Below, piece after piece: positions 44,049-52,748 of a stretch of 64,000 nt of DNA. A model generated the notes under the pieces. That model had not been told where the DNA came from. It did no database searches and saw only the letters and a program-made list of their open reading frames with translations. The DNA comes from Paenirhizobium naphthalenivorans (GTDB lineage Bacteria > Pseudomonadota > Alphaproteobacteria > Rhizobiales > Rhizobiaceae). The stretch lies in NCBI RefSeq assembly GCF_007992095.1, contig NZ_BJZP01000004.1, forward strand, positions 217,313-281,312. Reading direction: 5' to 3'. Each line of letters opens with the position of its first letter. Position 1 is the stretch's first letter. Made by a program: the position numbers and the translations under genes.

Positions 44049-44371
44049 GCCGCGTCCTCCTGTGGGATCGTAAAGTCATCCGCTTGACCGGGGCGGACAT
44101 CGGTGCCGTTCATGACGGCGTTCACAATGGCGTCGAGATCGGCCGACAGGGCGGCATTGCGCCTGTAGCGGACCCATCGGGCGTCGCGCCGGTCGGTGAC
44201 CAGCCCGGCCTTTCGCAACATGCCCATATGCCGCGACATGTTGGGTTGCGGAATGTGCAGTTGTTCGATGAACTCGCAAAGACACATTTCGCCCCGCTCC
44301 GTGAGAAGCTTGAGCGCCCCGCGCCTCGCCGGATGGGCCAGCGCCACCAATAGGGAATCGATTTCAGCCAT
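44045..44371 (-). CDS. ArsR-family transcriptional regulator
   Basis: The 108-residue protein has a winged helix-turn-helix (ALAHPARRGALKLL, then LHIPQPNMSRHMGMLRKAGLVTDRRDARWVRYR, partly quoted). Cys30 and Cys32 in GEMCLCEF correspond to the metalloid-binding pair of ArsR, so it probably senses arsenite or a thiol-reactive compound and releases DNA upon binding. It is the first gene of the operon and likely autoregulates via the palindrome at 44416-44427. Confidence 0.9.
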   Translation of the reverse strand: MAEIDSLLVALAHPARRGALKLLTERGEMCLCEFIEQLHIPQPNMSRHMGMLRKAGLVTDRRDARWVRYRRNAALSADLDAIVNAVMNGTDVRPGQADDFTIPQEDAA

Positions 44372-44415
44372 CAGACAATCCCGCCTGTTTCGTCGAGAGG
44401 CCCATATATCACCAT

Positions 44416-44427
44416 CGACATATGTCG
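44416..44427. promoter_or_regulatory. 12-bp perfect palindrome in the arsR promoter (candidate ArsR operator)
   Basis: CGACATATGTCG is self-complementary. It lies between the FNR box and a -10-like TATATG (minus strand, 44408-44403), so a bound repressor would block RNA polymerase. ArsR autoregulation is the simplest reading. Confidence 0.55.
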
Positions 44428-44430
44428 TAT

Positions 44431-44444
44431 TTGATATGGATCAA
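44431..44444 (-). promoter_or_regulatory. FNR/FixK box upstream of the arsR operon
   Basis: TTGAT-ATGG-ATCAA is a perfect FNR/FixK site. The likely -10 box (TATATG, minus strand 44408-44403) lies where a class II site centred at about -41.5 requires. Confidence 0.8.
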
Positions 44445-44682
44445 GCGCGATGGGGCGGCGGCGAAAAGCCGGTTGGGGGGCGTGCGCCGGGCGGATGCTC
44501 AGGGGTAAAACGCAGCCGCAAGGGGGCTTTGATCTCGGCGGGGGCGGCGCTGGGGGAGGGCAGCTTCGCGCCTTCATCCCGGACGTTCAGCCCCTCCGGA
44601 GCGTCGCCCGCAAGCTGCCGTTCGATACGGTTACGGCTTGCTGCACATGTTTGCTTTGCGAAGGTGGTGGGTCCGCGCCGGC

Positions 44683-46374
44683 CTACGCTTCTTCAGCCGG
44701 ACCGTCATCCTCGATTACCGCTTCCTCGACTGGGACTGCCGCCTTGCCCTTCTTCTTACGGGTCTTCTTCTTTCCTCCATCCGGATCCGAGACGTCAGCA
44801 ACAAATTCACACCTTCGAGCGACGCCCATTCTCTTCAAGGTCTTCATGGCGCGGGCGAGACTAAGCCTTGAAAACAGGGGGAAATTTTCAGATAGATGCT
44901 TGGCGTCTTTGTGTGTGATTACGGCGTAGCGCACCAAAATATTTCCAGCCTCGACGGCCTTGATTAGTGAATCCGTCTTCTCATCTGTGAATAAACCCTT
45001 CAACAGCATGCGGAGGCGTTCTACACTGGCAGGGTCATCGCGCAGAGTCTCAACCGAGTTTACCGCCTGGTTGAAGAGGTGGCTAAGTTCTTTCGAACTA
45101 GTCGATATTTTCACATGGACAAAGACTGCCTGACCATCTTCTAGAGAAATTAAGTCGGAGGGTTCAATCTGCTTCTGGCCCGGGGGCGCTATGTTTTTCT
45201 TATCGAGATTGCCGTAGCCAAGGCCTGACCTTTCAACAGCGATATTGTATGCGTCTTCTCTTCCGTGATTATAGTCTGGGAGGTCCGGCGTAGCCCGCAA
45301 TAATGGATCAAGGTATGTATTCAGGCGTTCGACCAATGTGGCGTCGAACTTATACCACACGCCCTCGTCTAGATGGTAGATCGCGGGGTCTCCATTGAGT
45401 TTCGTGTCAAATACGAGACATCTATATATTGAGAATGGCTTCACTTGGTTTTCATCGTCATCTAGTGCCACCAATCGGTACCGCTCGAGCGATGCTACGT
45501 TTATGTCGTTCAGGTCAACTTTCGAGTTTTCCAGATATTCGTAGTAGCGCCCTATGAAGATATCTTGATACACTTTGCCGGCGCCAGCGCCCGAAAGAGT
45601 GAATTGTGAGATCCTGCTGTAGTCTACGATCTCAGGAATGGTCAGGGTGACGTCATTGCTCTTTGCACGAATGCTCGCAACGAGGTTATCGTTGAGAGAT
45701 GCAATCGTTGTAGGATCCCGAACCGGTTCAATATTCCGAATATCGGGAAAGATTGTCTCATAATCCTTAGATGCGTAGAGTTCGAGCAACTTCTCGCAAA
45801 GTTCCGGAAGTTTGCTGGACGCTCGCTTCGTGCTCAGGCGCAAATTGCTCGTACCTGTCGGGTGCTTGAAGAGGTCCTCCAGCTCTGGCTTGACCTTTCC
45901 CGTCAAGCTTCTGAGGATAGAGCTGTCCTGGTCAAAGTCGAATAACGTTAGATCTGACTCATTTGGAAGCTGCGTCCGGCGCCGTCTAGATGCGCCCGGT
46001 TCCAGAGTATCTGTACTCTTCAGCTTCTCACGGTCGATTGAATTGAGTGTGACACGTAATCCAAAGTCATAGACATAGGCGTCGTTTCGAAGATTATGCT
46101 GAACATGGCCAAAGCAAAGCGCGAAATGGCGATTTTTTACAGGCACAACTATTACAGCGCCCTTGCTTACCTGAGGGAGCTTGCCACCTACTTGAAAGTA
46201 GCTTTTCCACCATGGCTCGCTTTCCTTGGTGTCCAACACAAATAGCGTCGCCCCCTCAGGCAGGTTCTTTGCTGTGAAGGTGCCAGAAAGCTTGTGCTCA
46301 TCCGTGAGGCAATTGGTGGCATCTACCCCGTCGCGAAGTAAGAACACCGTGAAGTTTCGCGCCTTGTCTGCCAT
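44683..46374 (-). CDS. TIGR04141 / DUF6119 family protein (sporadically distributed)
   Basis: The 563-residue protein fits the sporadically distributed TIGR04141 (DUF6119) family in length and sequence. The N-terminal part reads NFTVFLLRDG, then LFVLDTKESEPWWKSYFQV and GAVIVVPVKNRHFALCFGH. The C-terminal half has IYHLDEGVWYKFD, FVHVKISTSSKELSHLFNQAVNSVETLRDD and VRYAVITHKDA. A Lys/Arg-rich, then acidic tail closes it (GGKKKTRKKKGKAAV). The function of this family is unknown to me. The gene has clearly lower GC than its neighbours and stands alone, so it was probably acquired. A role in defence is plausible from the sporadic distribution but not shown by the sequence. The ATG at 46374 was preferred over a GTG two codons upstream. 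Confidence 0.75.
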   Translation of the reverse strand: MADKARNFTVFLLRDGVDATNCLTDEHKLSGTFTAKNLPEGATLFVLDTKESEPWWKSYFQVGGKLPQVSKGAVIVVPVKNRHFALCFGHVQHNLRNDAYVYDFGLRVTLNSIDREKLKSTDTLEPGASRRRRTQLPNESDLTLFDFDQDSSILRSLTGKVKPELEDLFKHPTGTSNLRLSTKRASSKLPELCEKLLELYASKDYETIFPDIRNIEPVRDPTTIASLNDNLVASIRAKSNDVTLTIPEIVDYSRISQFTLSGAGAGKVYQDIFIGRYYEYLENSKVDLNDINVASLERYRLVALDDDENQVKPFSIYRCLVFDTKLNGDPAIYHLDEGVWYKFDATLVERLNTYLDPLLRATPDLPDYNHGREDAYNIAVERSGLGYGNLDKKNIAPPGQKQIEPSDLISLEDGQAVFVHVKISTSSKELSHLFNQAVNSVETLRDDPASVERLRMLLKGLFTDEKTDSLIKAVEAGNILVRYAVITHKDAKHLSENFPLFSRLSLARAMKTLKRMGVARRCEFVADVSDPDGGKKKTRKKKGKAAVPVEEAVIEDDGPAEEA

Positions 46375-46810
46375 CGCCACCCCATTAGAGCATCAGGGGA
46401 CTCTTTATACATCAATAAGTAGAGAAGCCAAAGACAAATCCCCTAACGTCCCACTAGCCTCTCCGCTTCATCCATGATGTCCTCCATCAGCACCTGGTCG
46501 AAATGCTGCCATCGTCGGTTCATTGAGGTGAAGCATTCACAATAGAAGTGGCTACGGTCAGCGAAAATGGTCATTGGTTCGGCTCCGATTGCGTGGCAGC
46601 TCGGGGCCCGAAGCGGAGGCGATGGTTGCCTGGCACAATGTCCGCATGGCCCAGTAAGATTCCTGAACCTGCCAGTCCATTTCCGGCCCCAAATCGGTCA
46701 TTCATCGCCATCCTTGGCGTCCACCTCCACCCCACCCTCGAAATCGTGATTTAGCATATCCTCAAGAACGCGTTATTCTCCAGCCTGTGAAGTCAACGGA
46801 GGAATGAGCC
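46375..46810. other. Low-GC region with small possible ORFs upstream of the TIGR04141 gene
   Basis: Two short minus-strand frames overlap here. One at 46558-46701 would encode 47 residues beginning MTDLGPEMDWQVQESYWAMR. The other at 46443-46574 would encode 43 residues beginning MTIFADRSHFYCECFTSMNR and ending MDEAERLVGR. Both look more protein-like than random sequence, and they lie in different frames, so they may be one gene broken by a frameshift or two tiny genes cotranscribed with the TIGR04141 gene. The promoter of the small secreted protein (46811) should lie at the right end. Confidence 0.3.
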
Positions 46811-47020
46811 ATGAAGACTCTTGTCTTGATTGCCGCCGTGTTGTCGCTGTCGGCGGGGGCCGCCTTTGGCGAATGTGGTTCTCACCAGACCAGTGCGTCC
46901 GCCGATGTCGACCGGTCGATGACGACGGCGAGTGTTGCTGTGGATCAGCCGGGGCCCGCCGATGTCGTGCTGCTCAAGCAATCGCGCCTGCCGGAGCGGG
47001 ACGCGGTCAGCACCGAATAG
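46811..47020 (+). CDS. Small secreted protein of unknown function
   Basis: The 69-residue product has a clear signal peptide (MKTLVLIAAVLSLSAGAAFG, cleavage before ECGSHQ). The mature part of about 49 residues is polar with a single cysteine (ASADVDRSMTTASVAVDQ). GGAGG precedes the ATG. I do not recognise the family. Confidence 0.6.
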   Translation: MKTLVLIAAVLSLSAGAAFGECGSHQTSASADVDRSMTTASVAVDQPGPADVVLLKQSRLPERDAVSTE

Positions 47021-47068
47021 GCAGGAAAAACGCCATCCGGGGGCCTTTAAGCACCGGAGATGCGGATG

Positions 47069-48292
47069 TCAGGCGGCTTCGTCCTTGGCCGGGAGGACGC
47101 TGTGGCGTTCGGCGAACCGCCAGCCGTTGCGGCCCGCCGCCTTGACCGCATAGAGCGCCTCGTCGGCCGTCTCGACCAGATGGGCGAAGGCCGCGTCGGT
47201 GGCGATCGAGCCGCAGGCGGCGCCGATGCTGACGGTGATATGGCTGTTGCGGTCGCCGGTGTGGTCATGGCGGATGGCAAGGGCCGAGACGGCGTGGCGC
47301 AGCCGCTCCGCCAGAATGGCGGTGCGCGTGGCCTCCGAGCCCGGCAGAACGGCGAGGAATTCCTCGCCGCCGAGGCGGGCGAGGTGGATGGTTGCCGGCA
47401 GCTCGCGCCGCATGGCCTCGGCCACCTGTTTCAGACATTCGTCGCCGGCGCCGTGGCCATAGCTGTCGTTGAACGCCTTGAAATGGTCGATGTCGACCAT
47501 CAGCACGGCGCTGTTGTGCAAGTCGTGCGCTTTCAGCACCCGGCGCATGCGGGTGATCTCCGTCTCCGTGCCGCGCCGGTTGGGCAGCTGCGTCAGCGGG
47601 TCGGTGGCCGACAGCCGCACAAGCGCGTCGTTCTGGCGCGACAGCTCGCGCTTCAGCGTGTCGTTCTCGTGCAATTGCAAAAAGGCGCGCCGCCGCTCGG
47701 CCTCGATCTGGTGGGCCGCCACCAGCGTCAGCACGAAGGTCGGGACATAGAGCGCCAGATGATAGGCGATATAGCCGGGCGTGGCGCCCGCCAGGAAGCC
47801 GATGAAGGCATAGTTGATCACCGCCGTGGCCAGGCTCGCCTTGAACGCCAGGTCGAGGCTCGGGCGAAGCGCGATCGTCACCACCATCTGGAACACCACC
47901 GCGGCATAGAAGTAATCCAGCGCCGCTGGGCTGTGGCTGAAGACGAGCACGAGACACCAGACGAGATTGCCGGCCATCGATACGGCGAGCGTGGCGATTT
48001 CCTGGGTGCGGATCGACCGCGAGGGAACCGCCTGGAAGCGGACAAGCACCAGCGCCAGCGGCAGGATCAGGCCAAAACGAAGGCCGAGCGACAGCCAGAC
48101 CACACCGGGCAGGATCATCGTGTCGACGGCGGCGTAAAGCAGGTAGAGGGCCGCAAGCGTGACGGTCAGGCCCGACAGGATGCGGCGGCGGTCGGCCGTA
48201 TGGCCGCGCTCGTAGGTCGCGGCCTGTTCTTCCGTCAGGTGCGGCAGCGCGGCAAGGCCGAGCCAGTGGTCCATACTGCGTGCGATGCTCAT
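47069..48292 (-). CDS. Membrane-bound diguanylate cyclase (GGDEF)
   Basis: The 407-residue protein has an N-terminal membrane domain with about six segments (40-205), a short linking coil, and a GGDEF domain (about 225-395). The domain shows DPLTQLPNRRGTE, VDIDHFKAFNDSYGHGAGD and the active site RLGGEEFLAVLPG. GGEEF is a catalytically competent variant, so it should make cyclic di-GMP from GTP. No inhibitory RxxD site precedes it. The gene stands alone. Confidence 0.92.
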   Translation of the reverse strand: MSIARSMDHWLGLAALPHLTEEQAATYERGHTADRRRILSGLTVTLAALYLLYAAVDTMILPGVVWLSLGLRFGLILPLALVLVRFQAVPSRSIRTQEIATLAVSMAGNLVWCLVLVFSHSPAALDYFYAAVVFQMVVTIALRPSLDLAFKASLATAVINYAFIGFLAGATPGYIAYHLALYVPTFVLTLVAAHQIEAERRRAFLQLHENDTLKRELSRQNDALVRLSATDPLTQLPNRRGTETEITRMRRVLKAHDLHNSAVLMVDIDHFKAFNDSYGHGAGDECLKQVAEAMRRELPATIHLARLGGEEFLAVLPGSEATRTAILAERLRHAVSALAIRHDHTGDRNSHITVSIGAACGSIATDAAFAHLVETADEALYAVKAAGRNGWRFAERHSVLPAKDEAA

Positions 48293-48483
48293 CCAGGCCT
48301 GTTACATGACGAGAGTTGAAGCTGCGGCCATAGAGTCGCGGCGCTTAAGTACCCCTTAAAATATGCGGGTTTTTGCTCCTTGCCCATGCTGACTGGCCGG
48401 CACGGTTAACCGGGGGTAAATGCACGGTTCCCCAGAGCGTCCACAGTCCGTCCCAAGTCTCACCTCAAGACCGGTGCGTGGCC

Positions 48484-50661
48484 TCAGTCGATGCTGGCCA
48501 CCTTGCCTGGGTCGAGCGAAAGCGGCTTGGCTTCCTTGAGCTTCCGGCCGATGTCGCGGATCATCCGGGTCGTCTCGGACGACAGCGAACGCGGCCGCAC
48601 CATCGGCGGCAGCGCCTCGCCGCCGGCCGCAGGCTTTGCGGCGGCGATCGCCTTCTGCGCCTCGGGATTGGGAGTTTCCACGCCGGGAATGGCCCTGAGG
48701 TCTATACCCTGATGGGCATAGTCCATCAGCGTCTTGAAGGTCATCGCCGGCAGCGAGCCGCCCGTCATGTTGTTGGTCGAGGTATAGTCGTCATTGCCGA
48801 ACCAGACGGCGGCGGCGTAATTGCCGGTGAAGCCGCAGAACCAGGCGTCGCGATAGCCCTGCGTCGTGCCGGTCTTGCCGCCGGTCAGCACGCCGTTGAC
48901 CGCCGCGCGCCGCCCGGTGCCGACATAAGGCACGCGGGTCAGCATCTGGTTCATGTAGGCGGCGGCCGTTTCCGACAGCACACGGGTCGCCGGCGGCGCG
49001 TCGCGGGCGAAATCATAAAGCACGTCGCCATCGTAGTTCATGATCTGCGCGATCCCGTGGCGGCGCGACTGGTAGCCGCCGGTGGGGAAGACGGCGTAGG
49101 CCGTCGCCTGATCGAGCACGGTGACTTCCGACGTGCCGATCGGAATGGTCACGTCCTTGCGGATCGGTGTCTCGACGCCGAACTTCTTCGCCTCGGCGAT
49201 GATCTGGTCGATCGCGCCCGGGCCGAGCTTTTCCTTGGCGAGGCGGACCGGAATGGTGTTGATCGATTTCGCCAGCGCCGTCTTGATGTCGATCCGGCCG
49301 GCATAGGAGTTGCCGTAATTGTGCGGGCTCCAGTTGCCCCAGGAGATCGGCGCGTCGGTGATCGGCGAATCGGGGGTCAGGCCCTTCTCCATCGCCAGCG
49401 AATAGGTGTAGATCTTGAACGAGGATCCCGGCTGGCGAAGCGCGCGCGAGGCGCGGTTGAACTGGCTTTCGCCGTAGTCACGACCGCCGACCATGGCCCG
49501 CACCGCACCGCCGTTCTCGATCAGCACCAGCGCCGCCTGCTTGACGTTATAGCGCTCGCCATATTCGCGCAGGCTCGCCGCCACCGCCGCCTCGGCCGCC
49601 TTTTGCAGGCCGGTATCGATCGTGGTGCGCACCACCAGCGTATGGTTCTTGAACTTGCCGGCGATCCTCTGCACCTCGTCGAAGGCCCAGTCGAGGAAAT
49701 AGTCCGGCGCCTCGGCCTCGTCGCGGTCGATGACGCTGGCCGGATTGCGCCGGGCGGCGATCACCTGGCCCTCGGTCATCAGCCCGCCCTGCACCATGTT
49801 GGACAAGACGACATTGGCGCGCGCCCGCGCCGCCGGCAGGTTGACATGCGGGGCATATTTGGCCGGCGCCTTGAACAGGCCGGCGAGCATGGCCGATTCC
49901 GCCAGATTGACCTCGGTCAGCGGCTTGCCGAAATAGAACTGCGAGGCCGCCGCCGCGCCGAACGTGCCGCCGCCCATGTAGGCGCGGTCGAGATAGAGCG
50001 AGAGGATTTCCTTTTTCGTCAGATTAGCCTCGAGCCACAGAGCCAGAAAGGCCTCCTTGATCTTGCGCTCGATCGAGCGCTCGTTGGTCAGGAAGAGGTT
50101 CTTGGCCAGCTGCTGGGTCAGCGTCGAGCCGCCCTGCACGACGCCGCCGGCCTTGGCGTTTTCGCTCATGGCGCGGGCGAGCCCGAGGAAGTCGATGCCG
50201 AAATGCTCGAAGAAGCGCCGGTCCTCGGTCGCCAGAACCGCCTTGATCAGGTGGTCCGGCAGCTCGTCGATCGGCACGGAATTCTCGTGGATGATGCCGC
50301 GATGGCCGATCTGGTTGCCGTAGCGGTCGAGAAAGGTGACGGCGAAGTCGTCGTGATTGCGCCAGTCCTTCTTGGTTTCCTCGAAGGCGGGCATGGCCAG
50401 CGCCAGCATCAGCACGGCGCCGGCGGTGCCGAGCGTCATGCCTTCGCCGAGAATCTCGAAGAACAGTTTCTTCCAGCCATGCACGCGAAACCGGCGGAAG
50501 AAGATGGTGATCTCCTCCCAGGCTTCCGACAGCTCGAAACCGGCATTCCACATCGAGGAATCGATCCAGCTGTCGACGCGCAGCAGGATGTGGCGCTTGA
50601 GACGCGGCTTCCTGTCTTCCGGCTTTCCGTCTTCCGGTTCGCGATCCTCGGCCACTTCCAA
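48484..50661 (-). CDS. Penicillin-binding protein 1A-type (bifunctional transglycosylase/transpeptidase)
   Basis: The 725-residue protein has a long basic cytosolic N-terminus and one membrane helix (about 72-92). The GT51 transglycosylase domain (about 105-285) contains AVLATEDRRFFEHFGID, GGSTLTQQLAKN and ERKIKEAFLALWLE. The transpeptidase domain (about 365-660) has QPGSSFKIYTY (catalytic Ser-x-x-Lys), KSINT and GGKTGTT. It builds and cross-links peptidoglycan at the outer face of the inner membrane. The motifs are complete. The longer N-terminus than in E. coli PBP1A is common in rhizobia. Confidence 0.93.
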   Translation of the reverse strand: MEVAEDREPEDGKPEDRKPRLKRHILLRVDSWIDSSMWNAGFELSEAWEEITIFFRRFRVHGWKKLFFEILGEGMTLGTAGAVLMLALAMPAFEETKKDWRNHDDFAVTFLDRYGNQIGHRGIIHENSVPIDELPDHLIKAVLATEDRRFFEHFGIDFLGLARAMSENAKAGGVVQGGSTLTQQLAKNLFLTNERSIERKIKEAFLALWLEANLTKKEILSLYLDRAYMGGGTFGAAAASQFYFGKPLTEVNLAESAMLAGLFKAPAKYAPHVNLPAARARANVVLSNMVQGGLMTEGQVIAARRNPASVIDRDEAEAPDYFLDWAFDEVQRIAGKFKNHTLVVRTTIDTGLQKAAEAAVAASLREYGERYNVKQAALVLIENGGAVRAMVGGRDYGESQFNRASRALRQPGSSFKIYTYSLAMEKGLTPDSPITDAPISWGNWSPHNYGNSYAGRIDIKTALAKSINTIPVRLAKEKLGPGAIDQIIAEAKKFGVETPIRKDVTIPIGTSEVTVLDQATAYAVFPTGGYQSRRHGIAQIMNYDGDVLYDFARDAPPATRVLSETAAAYMNQMLTRVPYVGTGRRAAVNGVLTGGKTGTTQGYRDAWFCGFTGNYAAAVWFGNDDYTSTNNMTGGSLPAMTFKTLMDYAHQGIDLRAIPGVETPNPEAQKAIAAAKPAAGGEALPPMVRPRSLSSETTRMIRDIGRKLKEAKPLSLDPGKVASID

Positions 50662-50868
50662 ACAATCCCTGCAAAAGAGACGGGCACCTCGCCCTTGACG
50701 TGCGTGCCGGCAGGGCTCAAGAGCAAGCCTTGCGCCGGCAAAACGGCATTTGTCTCGATTTGCTGATAGATTGTCGATTTGCCGACAAAGGACAAGAAAA
50801 AAGCGAGGCGGCGCCCTTTATCGGGCATGGCCTTTGGCCAGGGCCCGGCGGGCAGCCGGTGATGACGG

Positions 50869-51339
50869 ATGAACGATTTACCCTACTGGAAGACCAAGAC
50901 GCTGGCCGAAATGAGCAACCCCGAGTGGGAGGGCCTGTGCGACGGCTGCGGCCTGTGTTGTCTCAACAAGCTCGAGGACTGGGACACCGGCGATGTGGTG
51001 TTCACCTCGGTCGCCTGTCGTCTGCTCGACGGTCAGAGCTGTCGCTGCAAGGACTACGAGAACCGCCAGGCAACCGTGCCGGACTGCATCCAGCTGACCG
51101 TCGAGGGCGTCGACGAGATCTCCTGGCTGCCGCCGACCTGCGCCTATCGTCTGGTCGGTGAGGGGCGCGATCTCTACTGGTGGCACTATCTGGTCTCCGG
51201 CGACCGTGAGACCGTGCACGAGGCCGGAATCTCGGCGCGCGGCCGGACGATCTCCGAAGACGAGGTCGACGTCGACGACTTCGAGGATTACGTGGTCGAC
51301 TGGCCGCTGACGGTGGGGAACGAGGCGGAGCAGGGCTGA
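50869..51339 (+). CDS. YcgN/UPF0260 family cysteine-cluster protein
   Basis: The 156-residue protein has the UPF0260 cysteine cluster: [17 protein letters not shown] (three Cys-x2-Cys-type spacings) and [17 protein letters not shown], then VPDCIQLT and WLPPTCAYR. This suggests binding of zinc or an iron cluster. Homologues (YcgN) are widespread and uncharacterised. The reading frame is complete. Confidence 0.92.
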   Translation: MNDLPYWKTKTLAEMSNPEWEGLCDGCGLCCLNKLEDWDTGDVVFTSVACRLLDGQSCRCKDYENRQATVPDCIQLTVEGVDEISWLPPTCAYRLVGEGRDLYWWHYLVSGDRETVHEAGISARGRTISEDEVDVDDFEDYVVDWPLTVGNEAEQG

Positions 51340-51526
51340 TCGTCTGCCCTGTCGGAAGGGGTGCCCGCACAGGACGGGGCAAGAGTGTGCCGCGACGCTA
51401 TCTATTGGCCGCTGATTGCGGATGACGATTGGTCCGGCGCTATTCCGCCGAACTGGACCTATCGGGACGGCGCGTCGTCGCTTACCGGATGAGCCATCCT
51501 TCGCTTCTTCGCAAGAGAGACAAGCC

Positions 51527-52150
51527 ATGTACAGCCCGCCCGCCTTCTCCGTCTCCGATGCCGAGGAGATCCGTGCCATCGTGCACGCCTGCCGGCTCGC
51601 CACCTTTGTCACCGCCACCGACCAGGGGCCGCTTGTCACACCTTTGCCGATGATCTTCGATGAGCACGAGGGGCCGCACGGCACGCTCTATGGTCATATG
51701 GCCCGCGCCAATCCGCAATGGCAGGTGCCCACGATCGGCGACAGCCTTGCTCTCTTTTCCGGGCCGGATGCCTATGTGTCGCCGTCCTGGTATGCCGCCA
51801 AAGCCGAGCACGGCAAGGTCGTGCCGACATGGAACTATGTCGCCGTCGAGGCGCGCGGCCCGGTCGAATTCTTCGATGATCCCACCCGCCTGCGCGATTG
51901 CGTCACCCGCCTGACAGAGCGGCACGAGGGGCAGCGAGCGGCGCCCTGGGCGGTGTCCGACGCACCGGAAGCCTTCATCGCCGCCCACCTTCGCGGCATC
52001 GTCGGCCTGCGCATACCGATCACGGCGGTCATCGGCAAGAAGAAGCTCAGTCAGAACCGCCCGGAAGCGGACCGCGCCGGAGTGAAAACCGGACTCGCCG
52101 CAAGCGCAGATCCGATGGACCGCATCGTCGGCGCCCTTATTCCAGAGTGA
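51527..52150 (+). CDS. PaiB-like FMN-binding negative regulator
   Basis: The 207-residue protein starts MYSPPAFSVSDAEEIRAIV and contains GHMARANPQWQ, VSPSWYAAKAEHGKVVPTWNYVAVEARG and the closing GLRIPITAVIGKKKLSQNRPEAD, all typical of the PaiB/FMN-binding split-barrel family. PaiB in Bacillus represses sporulation and protease genes; rhizobial members are uncharacterised. The start was set at the Met that begins the family pattern. Confidence 0.9.
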   Translation: MYSPPAFSVSDAEEIRAIVHACRLATFVTATDQGPLVTPLPMIFDEHEGPHGTLYGHMARANPQWQVPTIGDSLALFSGPDAYVSPSWYAAKAEHGKVVPTWNYVAVEARGPVEFFDDPTRLRDCVTRLTERHEGQRAAPWAVSDAPEAFIAAHLRGIVGLRIPITAVIGKKKLSQNRPEADRAGVKTGLAASADPMDRIVGALIPE

Positions 52151-52253
52151 ACGGGCCAGAGTGAACCGTGGTCAGCGCGCCAGGGCTTTCGGCGGTTTGG
52201 CCCTGTGCGGCTTGAGTTGGCCAACATTCCTCCGTGGTGGTCTCCACCATCCC

Positions 52254-52748
52254 TCAACGTCGGCCAAATACGCCGGCGAGCCAGTGGTCGAGCGAGGCGC
52301 GGCCCGGTCCGCGGGCGAGGATAAGGAGCAGGCATGCGGCCCAGGTGCCATGGGTCGGCCAGGCACCGGGATAGACGAAGATCTGAATCACCAGCGTCAT
52401 CATCAAAAGGGCGAGCGCGGAAAGCCGGCTGGCAAGGCCGACCACCAGCAGCATGGGAAAGAAATGTTCGGCGAAAGCCGCCAGATGGGCGCCGAGCCAG
52501 GGTGAAATGAAAGGCAGGCGGTATTCGTTCTCGAACAGGTAAATCGCGCTGTCCGAGACCCGCCAGCCATCGAGTTTGGTCTGGCCCGACTGCCAGAACA
52601 CGCCGGCGATCGACAGACGCGCGATGAGCGCGATCAGATCGTGCGGTATGCGCTCGGCAAGGGCGATGGTGTCGCCGATCCGATGCAGCGTCGGGTGTTG
52701 TGCCGCAGGTGTCAGCGCGGTTTTTTGAGCGAGATCGTGGGACATCAT
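52254..52748 (-). CDS. DoxX family membrane protein of the bufferin-type operon
   Basis: The 164-residue protein has four membrane segments (about 40-55, 80-105, 110-125 and 130-150) and the DoxX signature LIALIARLSIAGVFWQSGQTKLDGW. In bufferin (buf/hvf) operons a DoxX protein is the last gene, thought to act in the membrane with the modified peptide. Its ATG overlaps the DUF2063 stop, which supports cotranscription. The actual role is not settled. Confidence 0.88.
   Translation of the reverse strand: MMSHDLAQKTALTPAAQHPTLHRIGDTIALAERIPHDLIALIARLSIAGVFWQSGQTKLDGWRVSDSAIYLFENEYRLPFISPWLGAHLAAFAEHFFPMLLVVGLASRLSALALLMMTLVIQIFVYPGAWPTHGTWAACLLLILARGPGRASLDHWLAGVFGRR

Larger units (their letters stand above)
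44372..44682. other. Intergenic region between arsR and the TIGR04141 gene
   Basis: No gene is convincing here. The left part holds the arsR promoter with a palindrome (44416-44427) and an FNR/FixK box (44431-44444), listed separately. The right part (44445-44682) is GC-rich like the chromosome and ends where the low-GC TIGR04141 gene begins. I saw no direct repeats or attachment site that would mark an island boundary. Confidence 0.45.

Noticed and set aside
48373..50766. Plus-strand open frame of 797 residues opposite PBP1A
   Set aside because: PBP1A on the other strand has all catalytic motifs; the antisense translation is dominated by Arg, Gly, His and Asp without a domain.
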